NCBI RefSeq assembly: GCF_029626025.1
Contig: NZ_JARUBF010000001.1
Location: 4,806,001 to 4,870,000, forward strand
Length of the DNA: 64,000 bases
Origin: Solwaraspora sp. WMMD406
Lineage (GTDB): Bacteria > Actinomycetota > Actinomycetes > Mycobacteriales > Micromonosporaceae
Reading direction: 5' to 3'
Shown here: piece by piece, positions 24,912 to 32,645 of the stretch
Position numbering within the stretch: position 1 is the first letter of the stretch
Layout of the letters: each line of letters starts with the position of its first letter
Position numbers and translations under genes: made by a program
The notes under the pieces: model-generated
What the model was told of the DNA's origin: nothing
What the model saw: only the letters and a program-made list of their open reading frames with translations
Database searches by the model: none

Positions 24912-26641
24912 GCGGCCGTCCCGCAGATCAGCTCGACCGCCTCGACGACGCTTTGCGGCCGTACCGAGGTGAGGCAGGGGTGACCGGGTACGGGGCAGCG
25001 GGCGGCCCGGGTGTTGCCGCAGGCCGCCATCGGGTCGCCCAGTCGTACCCAGGGCACCCGGTACGGGCCCCACTGTCCGAATGGAACGGTTGGTGCGAAG
25101 AGACTGACCACCGGGGTGCCGACGGCGGCGGCCAGGTGCGCCGGGCCGGTGTTGCCGACCACCAGGGCACTGGCCGACGCGATGATCGCGGCCAGCCTGC
25201 CCAGGGACGTCTGGCCGCCCAGATCGGTGCCGTCCCGGCCGGCGACCATGGCGCTGAGCGCCCGTTCGTGCGGTCCGCCGGTCACCACCACCCGGTGTCC
25301 GGCGGCGCGCAGCGCGGTGACGTACTCGGCGCAGCGCTCCGGCGGGCAGGCCCGCGACTGCACCGACGATCCGGGGTGCACCACCACGTAGCCCGGTCGC
25401 ACCGGGCCGGGTGAGCCGCCGGGTAAGGCACCGGGGGGTGCACCGCCGGGTGACTCCGTGGCGGCCGGCGATTGCCGCGGACCCACCGGTACGGCCGCCG
25501 GGAAACCGGTCGAGGTGGCCGGCCGTAGACAACCGGGACGCAGCCGCAGCACCGGCTCGTCGGTGTCGGGCAGCGGGAAACCCGCCGCCGCCGCGAGCGA
25601 CAGGGCCCGTTCGGCCTCCGGGACGCCCGCCGGGACCCGGTGCCGGACGTCGAGCAACGAGCCCGGATAGTCGTCGCTGATCGCGGCGATCCGGACCACT
25701 CCCGCCATCCGCAGCAGCACGGCCAGCGGCAGCGGCGACTGGTGGAACGAGGTGAAGATGATCGCTTCGTCGACGTCGATGGTGGCGAGCCGGTCGGTCA
25801 GCCGGGACAGTTCGGCCGGCTCGACCGGTGCCGGCTCGGGATCGATCCAGGGCAACGGCCATTCGATCAGCTCGGCGACCCCGGGGAGCAGTTCGGCCGC
25901 CGCCCGGCCGCGTGGCCCGCACAGCATGACCACCTCGTCTGCGCCGGCCGCGACGGCCCGGATCGCCGGCCCGGTGACGAGCACGTCGCCGACCGAGTCG
26001 GAGCGGACCACCAGCACCCGGCGTCGGCGCTCGACCGCCGGGCGGGAGTGGAGCATCCGGTGCCGGCGAAGGATGAGATCGACGGCGCTGGTCAGGTCTC
26101 CGGCCACCGCCGGAGCGGCGGCGATCTCCGCCGGCCAGGTCGCCTCGGTCGGCACCATGATGGCGGTGGCGCCTGCCGCGCCGGCGGCTGCCATGTCCCG
26201 CCCGATGTCACCGACCACGACGCACCGGGCCGCCACGGTGCGCAGGGCGGACGCGGCGGCGTGGATCATCCCCGGGGCCGGCTTGCGGCACCGGCAGCGC
26301 TCGCCCTCGTCGTGTGGGCAGACCTGCCAGGTGTCGAACGGGCCAAGCAGTTCCTCGATCCGGTCGTGTACCCGGGCCAGTTCGTCGGCGGTGAAGTGGC
26401 CGCGCGCCAGTCCGGACTGGTTGGTGACCACCCCGATCCGCAGCCCGGCCGCCCGCAGCCGGTCCAGCGCCGCCCGGGCACCCGGCATCACCCGGACCTG
26501 TCGTGGGTCGCCGTTGTAGGGAACGTCGTGCACCAGCGTGCCGTCACGGTCGAACAGCACCGCGTCGAACAACCCGCGGCTTCGACTGATCTGTTCGCTT
26601 CGCACCTGGTACCGGTTCCCGGGGGTCCGACGAGTAAACAT
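24908..26641 (-). CDS. fusion: heptose-1,7-bisphosphate phosphatase (GmhB) and GT9 glycosyltransferase
   Basis: 577 residues in one frame. Residues about 24-195 are a HAD phosphatase of GmhB type: LFDRDGTLVHDVPYNGDP (nucleophile Asp), VVTNQSGLARGHF, the zinc loop CPHDEGERCRCRKPAPGM and VVGDIGRDMAAAGAAG. Residues about 205-575 are a GT9 domain: RVLVVRSDSVGDVLVTGPAIRA, VVHPGSSVQSRACPPE and VVGNTGPAHLAAAVGTPVVSLFAPTVPFGQWGP. The two domains catalyse non-adjacent steps (7-dephosphorylation and transfer), coupling synthesis to use. First gene of the operon; AAGGTGAG precedes ATG 26641. A Pro/Gly-rich insert lies at about residues 375-410. Confidence 0.9.
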   Translation of the reverse strand: MFTRRTPGNRYQVRSEQISRSRGLFDAVLFDRDGTLVHDVPYNGDPRQVRVMPGARAALDRLRAAGLRIGVVTNQSGLARGHFTADELARVHDRIEELLGPFDTWQVCPHDEGERCRCRKPAPGMIHAAASALRTVAARCVVVGDIGRDMAAAGAAGATAIMVPTEATWPAEIAAAPAVAGDLTSAVDLILRRHRMLHSRPAVERRRRVLVVRSDSVGDVLVTGPAIRAVAAGADEVVMLCGPRGRAAAELLPGVAELIEWPLPWIDPEPAPVEPAELSRLTDRLATIDVDEAIIFTSFHQSPLPLAVLLRMAGVVRIAAISDDYPGSLLDVRHRVPAGVPEAERALSLAAAAGFPLPDTDEPVLRLRPGCLRPATSTGFPAAVPVGPRQSPAATESPGGAPPGALPGGSPGPVRPGYVVVHPGSSVQSRACPPERCAEYVTALRAAGHRVVVTGGPHERALSAMVAGRDGTDLGGQTSLGRLAAIIASASALVVGNTGPAHLAAAVGTPVVSLFAPTVPFGQWGPYRVPWVRLGDPMAACGNTRAARCPVPGHPCLTSVRPQSVVEAVELICGTAA

Positions 26642-26717
26642 CGCTCACCTTCGTCCGGTCCGCACGGTTTGCGCAGGCTGCGTGATTAGTCGGCCCTGGC
26701 AGGGGTACGGGCCAATC

Positions 26718-27233
26718 GTGGCTGTCGTACAGCGGGTCATCCCGACCTCGCCGGACCGGGTCTTCGCGGTACTCGGCGACGGGTGGACCTACAGCGACTG
26801 GGTGGTCGGCACGGTGCACGTCCGGGACGTGGACGATCACTGGCCGCGACCCGGTGCCCGGTTGCTGCACAACGCCGGGCCGTGGCCGTTGTCGCTGGCG
26901 GACAGCTCGACCGTCGTTTCCTGCGATCCGCCCCACGAGCTGATCCTGCGCGCCGGTCTCTGGCCACTCGGTGCGGCGACCGTGACGTTCCGGCTGGCCC
27001 CCACCGAGGCCAACGGCACCCGGGTGAGCATCGACGAAACCTTCACCGGAGGTCCGCTGGGTTGGCTGACGGGCAGGCCGCCGGGCTGGATGACGGGCGG
27101 ACCGCTGTGCCGGGTGCCCGGCTGTCCGCTGCGACGGGCCTGGACCACGATCGACGATCTCGTACTGCAGCACCGCAACCGGGAGACACTTCGCCGGTTG
27201 TCCGACATCGCGACCAGGCAGGTGAACGTGTGA
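26718..27233 (+). CDS. SRPBCC-family protein
   Basis: 171 residues from GTG 26718. START/polyketide-cyclase-like fold: QRVIPTSPDRVFAVLGDGWTYSDWVVG at the N-terminus, alternating strands, RVSIDETFTGGPLG, and a C-terminal helix. The insert PLGWLTGRPPGWMTGGPL is repetitive. Such proteins bind hydrophobic ligands. It overlaps the downstream SDR by one base and starts 76 bases from the divergent heptose operon; the shared intergenic region is AT-poor with no clear operator. Confidence 0.85.
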   Translation: MAVVQRVIPTSPDRVFAVLGDGWTYSDWVVGTVHVRDVDDHWPRPGARLLHNAGPWPLSLADSSTVVSCDPPHELILRAGLWPLGAATVTFRLAPTEANGTRVSIDETFTGGPLGWLTGRPPGWMTGGPLCRVPGCPLRRAWTTIDDLVLQHRNRETLRRLSDIATRQVNV

Positions 27234-28291
27234 TGAGCCAAACCGTCATGATCACCGGGGCGAGCGCCGGGATCGGCCGGGCCACCGCAGAACGGTTCGC
27301 CCGTCAGGGTGCCCGACTCGGGCTGATCGCCCGGGGTTCCGCCGGACTCGCCGCCGCTGGTGCCCGGTGTCGGGAACTGGGGGCCGAGGCGGTGGCGACT
27401 TATCAGGTCGACGTCGCCGATCCCACGGCGGTCGACCAGGCCGGCGACGACCTGGTCCGACGCCACGGCGTCCTCGACGTCTGGATCAACAACGCCATGG
27501 TGTCGGTCTTCGCTCCGACGTGGGAGATCAGCGCCGACGAGTTCCGGCGGGTCACCGAGGTCAACTATCTGGGTACCGTCCACGGCACTCTCGCCGCCCT
27601 GCGGCACATGCGCTCGGCGGGGATCGGCACCATCGTGCAGGTCGGCTCGGCGTTGGCTTACCGGGGGATCCCGTTGCAGTCGGCCTACTGCGCCAGCAAG
27701 CACGCCATCCAGGGTTTCAACGACTCGCTCCGGGCCGAGCTACTGCAGGCCAGCCCCAAGATCAAACTCTCGATGGTGCAGCTGCCGGCCGTCAACACCC
27801 CGCAGTTCTCCTGGGTTCGCACCCATCTGCCCCGGCATCCGCAACCCGTACCGCCGATATTCCAGCCCGAGGTCGCGGCGCGGGCGATCTGCTGGGCGGC
27901 ACAGAAGGGTCCCCGCGAGGTCAACGTCGGCGGGCCCACGCTACGGGCCCGGCTGGCTGACATTCTGGCACCTGGCCTGCTCGACCGCTACCTCTCGGTG
28001 CGCGCGGTCGGATTCGAGTCACAGCAGACCGCAGAGGTGATCGACCGCTCCAGCTGGCGGGACAACGTCGACACGCCCGCCGACGAAGAGGTCGACCACG
28101 GCGCGCACGGGGTCTTCGATCACCGGGCGCACCCACGGTCGCTGGCGCTGTGGGCGGTGACCCACAAGCAGGCCGCGACGGCGATGCTGCTGGCCGGCCT
28201 CGGCGCGGCACGGGCGCTGGCGGCGGCCGGCTCGGACCGGCTGCGCCTGTCCGTGCCGACGGCCGGTCGCGGGGGCAGCGTGGCCGGCTGA
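27233..28291 (+). CDS. long-form short-chain dehydrogenase
   Basis: 352 residues; ATG 27233 (AGGTGA upstream) shares its A with the SRPBCC stop codon. Cofactor motif MITGASAGIGRATAERFARQG, NNAMV (usual NNAG), catalytic Ser in VQVGSALAYRGIP and YCASKHAIQGFNDSL. The C-terminal 100 residues add a region ending in a hydrophobic segment (AATAMLLAGLGAARALA) that could attach to the membrane. This layout is common in actinobacterial SDRs of unknown substrate. Its 3' end lies in a 33-bp tandem repeat. Confidence 0.9.
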   Translation: MSQTVMITGASAGIGRATAERFARQGARLGLIARGSAGLAAAGARCRELGAEAVATYQVDVADPTAVDQAGDDLVRRHGVLDVWINNAMVSVFAPTWEISADEFRRVTEVNYLGTVHGTLAALRHMRSAGIGTIVQVGSALAYRGIPLQSAYCASKHAIQGFNDSLRAELLQASPKIKLSMVQLPAVNTPQFSWVRTHLPRHPQPVPPIFQPEVAARAICWAAQKGPREVNVGGPTLRARLADILAPGLLDRYLSVRAVGFESQQTAEVIDRSSWRDNVDTPADEEVDHGAHGVFDHRAHPRSLALWAVTHKQAATAMLLAGLGAARALAAAGSDRLRLSVPTAGRGGSVAG

Positions 28292-28394
28292 CCGACCGGT
28301 CGCGCGGACGATGTGGCCGGCTGACCGACCGGTCGCGCGGACGATGTGGCCGGCTGACCGACCGGTCGCGCGGACGATGTGGCCGGCTGACCGA
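28280..28394 (+). repeat. 33-bp tandem repeat, 3.5 copies, over a stop codon
   Basis: The unit, starting GTGGCCGGCTGACCGACCGG, is repeated at 28280-28312, 28313-28345 and 28346-28378, with a partial copy to 28394. Full copies are identical, head to tail, without spacers. The first copy contains the last codons and the TGA of the SDR gene. Since 33 is a multiple of 3, frames stay open, but no gene was convincing here. The rest of 28395-28572 shows no feature. Confidence 0.95.
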
Positions 28395-28572
28395 TCCGAC
28401 GCCGCGTTCGTCCGACCCAGACCTCCGACAAACCGCGACCTCGCTGATCTCGACCCGTCTACTGTGGCACAGATGGGGGATACAGGCGGCTCACCGCCGG
28501 ATGCATCATCGACCGTAGCTGACGATCATGGGATGCCGACGAGGTCGCGTCCCCGACACGAGGTGGCGGTCA

Positions 28573-29079
28573 ATGACAACCGATTCCAGCTGGGGCGACT
28601 ACTTGTCCGACGACACGAGCGTGGCGGACGTGGCGGCCAGCGCCGCCGAGCTACCCGAGCCGGTCGCGGCTGCCGTGGAAACCGACCTGGGCCAAGCGGT
28701 AGCCGACCAGGAGTGGTCCGACTGGCACGGCGGGATCAGCGATTCGTGGACCGATTCCGCCGACAGCTATCTGCAGCACGGCCTCGACAGCGCCGCCGCC
28801 GGCTTCGACGGCGCGGCGGCCGCGTCGTTCGAAGCCGCCGAACGGCAGTACGAGCTGGCCGCTGACGAAGCCAGCACAGCCGGTGACTACGCGGCGGCGG
28901 CCGAGTACAACGTCGCTTCGGCCGCGGCCGAGGTCAACGCGTACGACAGCGCCAGCGGCTCGTACGACACCTCCAGCGCGTACGACGCTGGTACGGCGTA
29001 CGACACCTCCAGCGCGTACGACACCTCCAGCACCTTCGACGCTGGTAGCACGTACGACAGCGGGCTCGGCGTCGAGTGA
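28573..29079 (+). CDS. acidic protein with YDTSSAYDAG-type C-terminal repeats
   Basis: 168 residues from ATG 28573. An acidic helical region (SWGDYLSDDTSVADVAASAAELPEPV, DQEWSDWHGGISDSWTDSADSYLQHGL) is followed by Ala-rich helices, then a low-complexity tail built on Tyr-Asp-Ser/Thr repeats (YDTSSAYD, FDAGSTYD). Net charge is strongly negative, with no Lys and few Arg. No family recognised. Its stop overlaps the start of the following gene (GTGA), so the two products are probably made together. Confidence 0.7.
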   Translation: MTTDSSWGDYLSDDTSVADVAASAAELPEPVAAAVETDLGQAVADQEWSDWHGGISDSWTDSADSYLQHGLDSAAAGFDGAAAASFEAAERQYELAADEASTAGDYAAAAEYNVASAAAEVNAYDSASGSYDTSSAYDAGTAYDTSSAYDTSSTFDAGSTYDSGLGVE

Positions 29080-30644
29080 CGACCTGGGCCGACGGTAACG
29101 GCGCGCCACCCGCCGCAGCTCCGGGTGTCGACCGGCGGCAGCCTGGTCAGCTCGCCGCCGGCTCGGAACGGGCCATCCGCGTACCACTGACCGTCGTACG
29201 GCAGCACCTGCACGCCGCGCTCCGACACCTGGGGTTCCAGTTCACCACCGAGCAGCTCACCGTTTTGGCGGCGGAGCGCGGCTCCAAGCTCGGCGCGCTC
29301 ACCCTGCAGCCGGCGCGGGTGCCGGTGGGCGTGCAGGTGGGACTGGAGTCGACCCCACAGGGGTGCCGGGTGACCGTACGGCTCGCCGACGGGTGGCCGG
29401 CGAAGGTGGGCCGCAACTGGGGTGCCACCGCCGTCTATCTGGACGTGTTCGGATCGGTACTGACCGCCGTCGACGACGCCCTCGGCCGGCTCGACCCGGC
29501 CGCCGTGTCCGGCTTCGCGCCGTGGTGGCGCGACACCGGTACGGGCGACGTCGCCGCGATGCAGAACGCCGCCGGCTGGGCCGCGCAGGCCGGCTCGATC
29601 CTGTCCCGCCAGACCGGCCGGCTGCTCGACGGATCGGGCCCGAAACGCGGTGCACCGGTGAGCCGTACCGGGGCGGAGACGTTCACCTTCGTCGCACCGG
29701 ACACGGTCGCCGAGATCCCGACCGCGCTCGCGGACGGGATGCTCACCGTCGGTACGCTGATCACCAGCAGGCCAGGCCCGATGCCGGGCAACCTGGTCGG
29801 CCAGATCCAGGGACTGGTCTACCGGGTGGAGGAGTACATCGCCGCGTCAGCCGGCCCGTCGGGTGCCGCTACGCCGTTCCGGTTCACCGTGAACGCCGAC
29901 GACGTACCGGTGGTGACGTTTCTCCATCAGCAGGCACAGCTGCGGGAGATGCTGCCGGTACGCACCTTGCTGATCTGCACCACCTGCAAGCTCGAAAAGA
30001 TCGTCAACCCCGAGTTGGAACGGTTGCAGGAGCGGAACCGTCGTACCCGCGACCTGGCGACCACGGTGAGCGCGGTGATCAGCCCGTTCGTCCTGGCCGG
30101 ACGGCTGGCGCAGACCAAGGGGCCGGCCTTCGCCTGTCCCCGCTGCCAGGGTCTGTCCGCCGACGAGTCGGTCGTGACCTTCTGCAAGCAGTGCGGGGAA
30201 CGACGGTCGGAGACGGCGTTGCGCACCTGCGGAAAGTGCGCGTTCGACTTCCGCTCGCTGCTTTCAAAAGAGCCACTGTGGACGAAGCCGGCCGGACCGA
30301 CGACTGCGATCACGGACGTGGCCGCCACGCCGGAAACCACGACCGGACCCGCCGGGCCGGTCAACGAGGTCGCATCAGGCCCGCCGCCGCCAGCTCCAGC
30401 GCCGATGCCGCCGGCACCACCATCGCAACCAACACCAGCACCAGCGGCAGCGCGACCAGCACCAGCGGCAGCGCGACCAGCACCGCCGGCACCGCAACCC
30501 ACCGCGCCGGTACCGACGCCACGACCAGCACCGATGGCGCCGCCGGCCGCGCGCACGCCGCCGGCCGCACCGCCAGCGGCGGCGACCACGCCGACGCCGG
30601 ACGAGCAGGCGTGGCCGAAGCCGCCGGGCACCTCAGGGCCATGA
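29076..30644 (+). CDS. zinc-ribbon protein with Pro/Ala-rich tail, unknown function
   Basis: 522 residues from GTG 29076, overlapping the previous stop. Residues 25-280 are an unfamiliar alpha/beta region (ALRHLGFQFTTEQLTVLAAERGSK, VGRNWGATAVYLDVFG). Residues about 300-400 hold several zinc-binding pairs (CTTCKLEKI, CPRCQG, CKQCGERR, CGKCAFDF), that is, tandem zinc ribbons around a short hydrophobic helix (LATTVSAVISPFVLAGRL). The last 110 residues are Pro/Ala/Thr repeats. No enzyme motif. Coupling to the repeat protein suggests they form one system. Confidence 0.75.
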   Translation: MTTWADGNGAPPAAAPGVDRRQPGQLAAGSERAIRVPLTVVRQHLHAALRHLGFQFTTEQLTVLAAERGSKLGALTLQPARVPVGVQVGLESTPQGCRVTVRLADGWPAKVGRNWGATAVYLDVFGSVLTAVDDALGRLDPAAVSGFAPWWRDTGTGDVAAMQNAAGWAAQAGSILSRQTGRLLDGSGPKRGAPVSRTGAETFTFVAPDTVAEIPTALADGMLTVGTLITSRPGPMPGNLVGQIQGLVYRVEEYIAASAGPSGAATPFRFTVNADDVPVVTFLHQQAQLREMLPVRTLLICTTCKLEKIVNPELERLQERNRRTRDLATTVSAVISPFVLAGRLAQTKGPAFACPRCQGLSADESVVTFCKQCGERRSETALRTCGKCAFDFRSLLSKEPLWTKPAGPTTAITDVAATPETTTGPAGPVNEVASGPPPPAPAPMPPAPPSQPTPAPAAARPAPAAARPAPPAPQPTAPVPTPRPAPMAPPAARTPPAAPPAAATTPTPDEQAWPKPPGTSGP

Positions 30645-30720
30645 TCGATCACGCCGCGCCGAGAAGACCGTCGAGCTGCGGAGATCCGACATTCCTCCAC
30701 CGGGCATGACCCGACATCCG

Positions 30721-30763
30721 GAAGCCACCATCTAATGACAATCAGTAATTGGATGGTGGCTTC
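30721..30763 (+). terminator. terminator hairpin after the zinc-ribbon gene
   Basis: Perfect 12-bp stem GAAGCCACCATC / GATGGTGGCTTC around a 19-base AT-rich loop. Confidence 0.7.
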
Positions 30764-30787
30764 GTCGGTACTGCGAACGGGGAGAAA

Positions 30788-30925
30788 ATGGCGTACTACC
30801 TGGCGCCGTCGTTACAGCGGCTGCGCAACGAGATCGACGCCCGCTGGCCCGACCGTGACCGGGCCTCGGACGGATGGATCGGCGCCGCCGCGCACGCGGC
30901 GTCCACCGCCGGCCACGCATGGTGA
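30788..30925 (+). pseudogene. 45-residue stub of an actinophage-type endolysin/M15 peptidase N-terminus
   Basis: ATG 30788 (GGGGAG upstream) opens 45 codons: MAYYLAPSLQRLRNEIDARW, then DRDRASDGWIGAAAHAA. This matches the start of the widespread actinobacterial/phage family that continues ARxSDHNP with zinc-binding His/Asp residues and runs 150-250 residues. Here the frame stops right after AGHAW, so the catalytic part is gone. Likely a decayed remnant, though expression of the stub is possible. Confidence 0.6.
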
Positions 30926-30971
30926 TCGACTTGGTCACGCGCCGCAGTGCGGCGGGTCGGCGTCGCCGCGA

Positions 30972-32576
30972 TCAGCGGTAGACAGCCCGCTGGGTCGCGG
31001 AGACCACCGCGCCGTACAGGCCGCCGAGCACGGCCCGGTCCCGGGCCAACGCCGCGCGGGCCGCGTTGGCGCCGGGGGCACCATGGACACCGCCGCCGGG
31101 ATGCGCCGAGGACGACGCCAGGTAGAGCCGATCCACCGGCGTGTCGGCACGGCCCAGACCGGGCACCGGGCGGAAGAACAGCTGCTGGTACGCGGCGGCG
31201 GTGCCGCCACCGACCGCGCCCCCGACCAGGCTCGGGTTGCCGTTCTGCAGATCAGCCGGACCAGCGACGTGCCGGGCCCGCACCAGTGCGGAGAAGCCGG
31301 GGGCGTGCCGTCCCAGCACCGCCTCCATCCGATCCACCTGTTCGGCGACCTCCTCGGCCCGCCACCGGGCACGGTGTGGCAGATGGGTGTACGCCCACAC
31401 CGACTCGGTGCCCGCCGGCGATCGCGTCGGGTCGGCCGTGGTCAGCTGGCCGAGCAGCAGAAACGGGTCCCCGGGAAGTTCGTCGCAGGCCAACGCGGCG
31501 GCGTAGCGGGTCAGGCCGTCGAGGTCCGCGCCGAGGTGCACCGTGCCGGCGCCAGCGACCGCCGGGTTGCTCCAGGGCACCGGCGCGGACAGTGCCCAGT
31601 CGACCTTGACCGTGGCCCCGTCCCAGCGAAACCGGCGCACGTCGTCCAGCATCCTGGTGGGCAGCCAGGTCCCACCGACCAGGTCGAGGAAGAGCGCCGG
31701 CGCGGGAACGTCGGCGACGACCGCCCGGCGGGCCCGCCAGTGCCGCCCGTCGACGGTACGCACTCCGACCGCTCGGCTACGCGCGATCAACACCCGCTGC
31801 GCCGCCGCCCTGGTGACGAGCACCCCGCCCCGGCTACGGAGCCGGTCGACCAGGGCGTCGGTGATCCGCTGCGCGCCGCCGACCGGCACCGGCCAGCCGA
31901 CTTCCTGACCGAGCATGGTCAGCAGCCACCCGTAGATCCCGGAGGCCGCGTCGTCTGGTCCCAGGTCGGTGTGCAGCGCGCAACCGGCGAGCAGCGCCGG
32001 GCCGCCGGAACCGGCGAACAGTTCCCGGCCGAGTTGGCGGGCCGGTAGCAGCATTCGTCGGGCGAGCCGCAGCGCGCCGGCGGTCCGCAGCCGCCGGAGC
32101 ACCGTCGCCGCCGACCGGACCGGCGGGAACGGGCTGAGCACCGCGTCGAGCAGCGGCGCCGAGACCGCCCGCCACTCGTCGTACGCGGCCAGCCACCGCT
32201 CGCCGTCGCCGGTGGCGAAGGCCTCCAGCGACACGGCGGTACGGCGCGGATCCAGGTTGACCACCGCCGCCCGGTCGTCGGCAAGCAGGTGGGCGAACAC
32301 GTCGGGAGCATGCCGCCAGCGCAGTCCGAACTCGGCCAGCCGCAGGTCGCGCAGCACCGGTGAGGCGAACCCGAGCGGATAGAACGAGCTGTAGAGGTCG
32401 CTGAGATACCCGGGTGCGGTCACCTCCGCCGAGCGCACCGCACCGCCGGGCACCCCGGTCGCCTCCAGCACGACCACGTCCCAGCCGGCGTCGGCCAGCA
32501 GGTTCGCGGCGACCAGCCCGTTGTGTCCGGCACCGACGACGACCGCGTCGGCGACCTGTCCACCCGGGGTTGTCAT
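30972..32576 (-). CDS. FAD-dependent oxidoreductase, phytoene-desaturase-like
   Basis: 534 residues from ATG 32576. N-terminal dinucleotide fold AVVVGAGHNGLVAANLLADAGW with the acidic end of strand 2 (VVVLEAT), and the amine-oxidase/CrtI layout: GWPVPVGGAQRITDALVDRLRSRGG (FAD contact) and a C-terminal LYLASSSAHPGGGVHGAPG. In actinobacteria such proteins are annotated NAD(P)/FAD-dependent oxidoreductases with unknown substrates. No carotenoid genes lie nearby. Divergent from the aldehyde dehydrogenase with 69 bases between starts, suggesting shared control. Confidence 0.9.
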   Translation of the reverse strand: MTTPGGQVADAVVVGAGHNGLVAANLLADAGWDVVVLEATGVPGGAVRSAEVTAPGYLSDLYSSFYPLGFASPVLRDLRLAEFGLRWRHAPDVFAHLLADDRAAVVNLDPRRTAVSLEAFATGDGERWLAAYDEWRAVSAPLLDAVLSPFPPVRSAATVLRRLRTAGALRLARRMLLPARQLGRELFAGSGGPALLAGCALHTDLGPDDAASGIYGWLLTMLGQEVGWPVPVGGAQRITDALVDRLRSRGGVLVTRAAAQRVLIARSRAVGVRTVDGRHWRARRAVVADVPAPALFLDLVGGTWLPTRMLDDVRRFRWDGATVKVDWALSAPVPWSNPAVAGAGTVHLGADLDGLTRYAAALACDELPGDPFLLLGQLTTADPTRSPAGTESVWAYTHLPHRARWRAEEVAEQVDRMEAVLGRHAPGFSALVRARHVAGPADLQNGNPSLVGGAVGGGTAAAYQQLFFRPVPGLGRADTPVDRLYLASSSAHPGGGVHGAPGANAARAALARDRAVLGGLYGAVVSATQRAVYR

Positions 32577-32645
32577 CCCGGGGCGGCTACCCCACCCGGC
32601 CGGAACCAAACGTTTGCGACACCGGACATCGGGAACGTCGACCGG

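Noticed and set aside
28280-28394. CRISPR-like array
   Set aside because: Repeats are directly adjacent without spacers, and no cas genes occur.
30972-32576. Carotenoid biosynthesis locus
   Set aside because: The oxidoreductase is CrtI-like in fold only; no crtB, crtE or cyclase genes are near.
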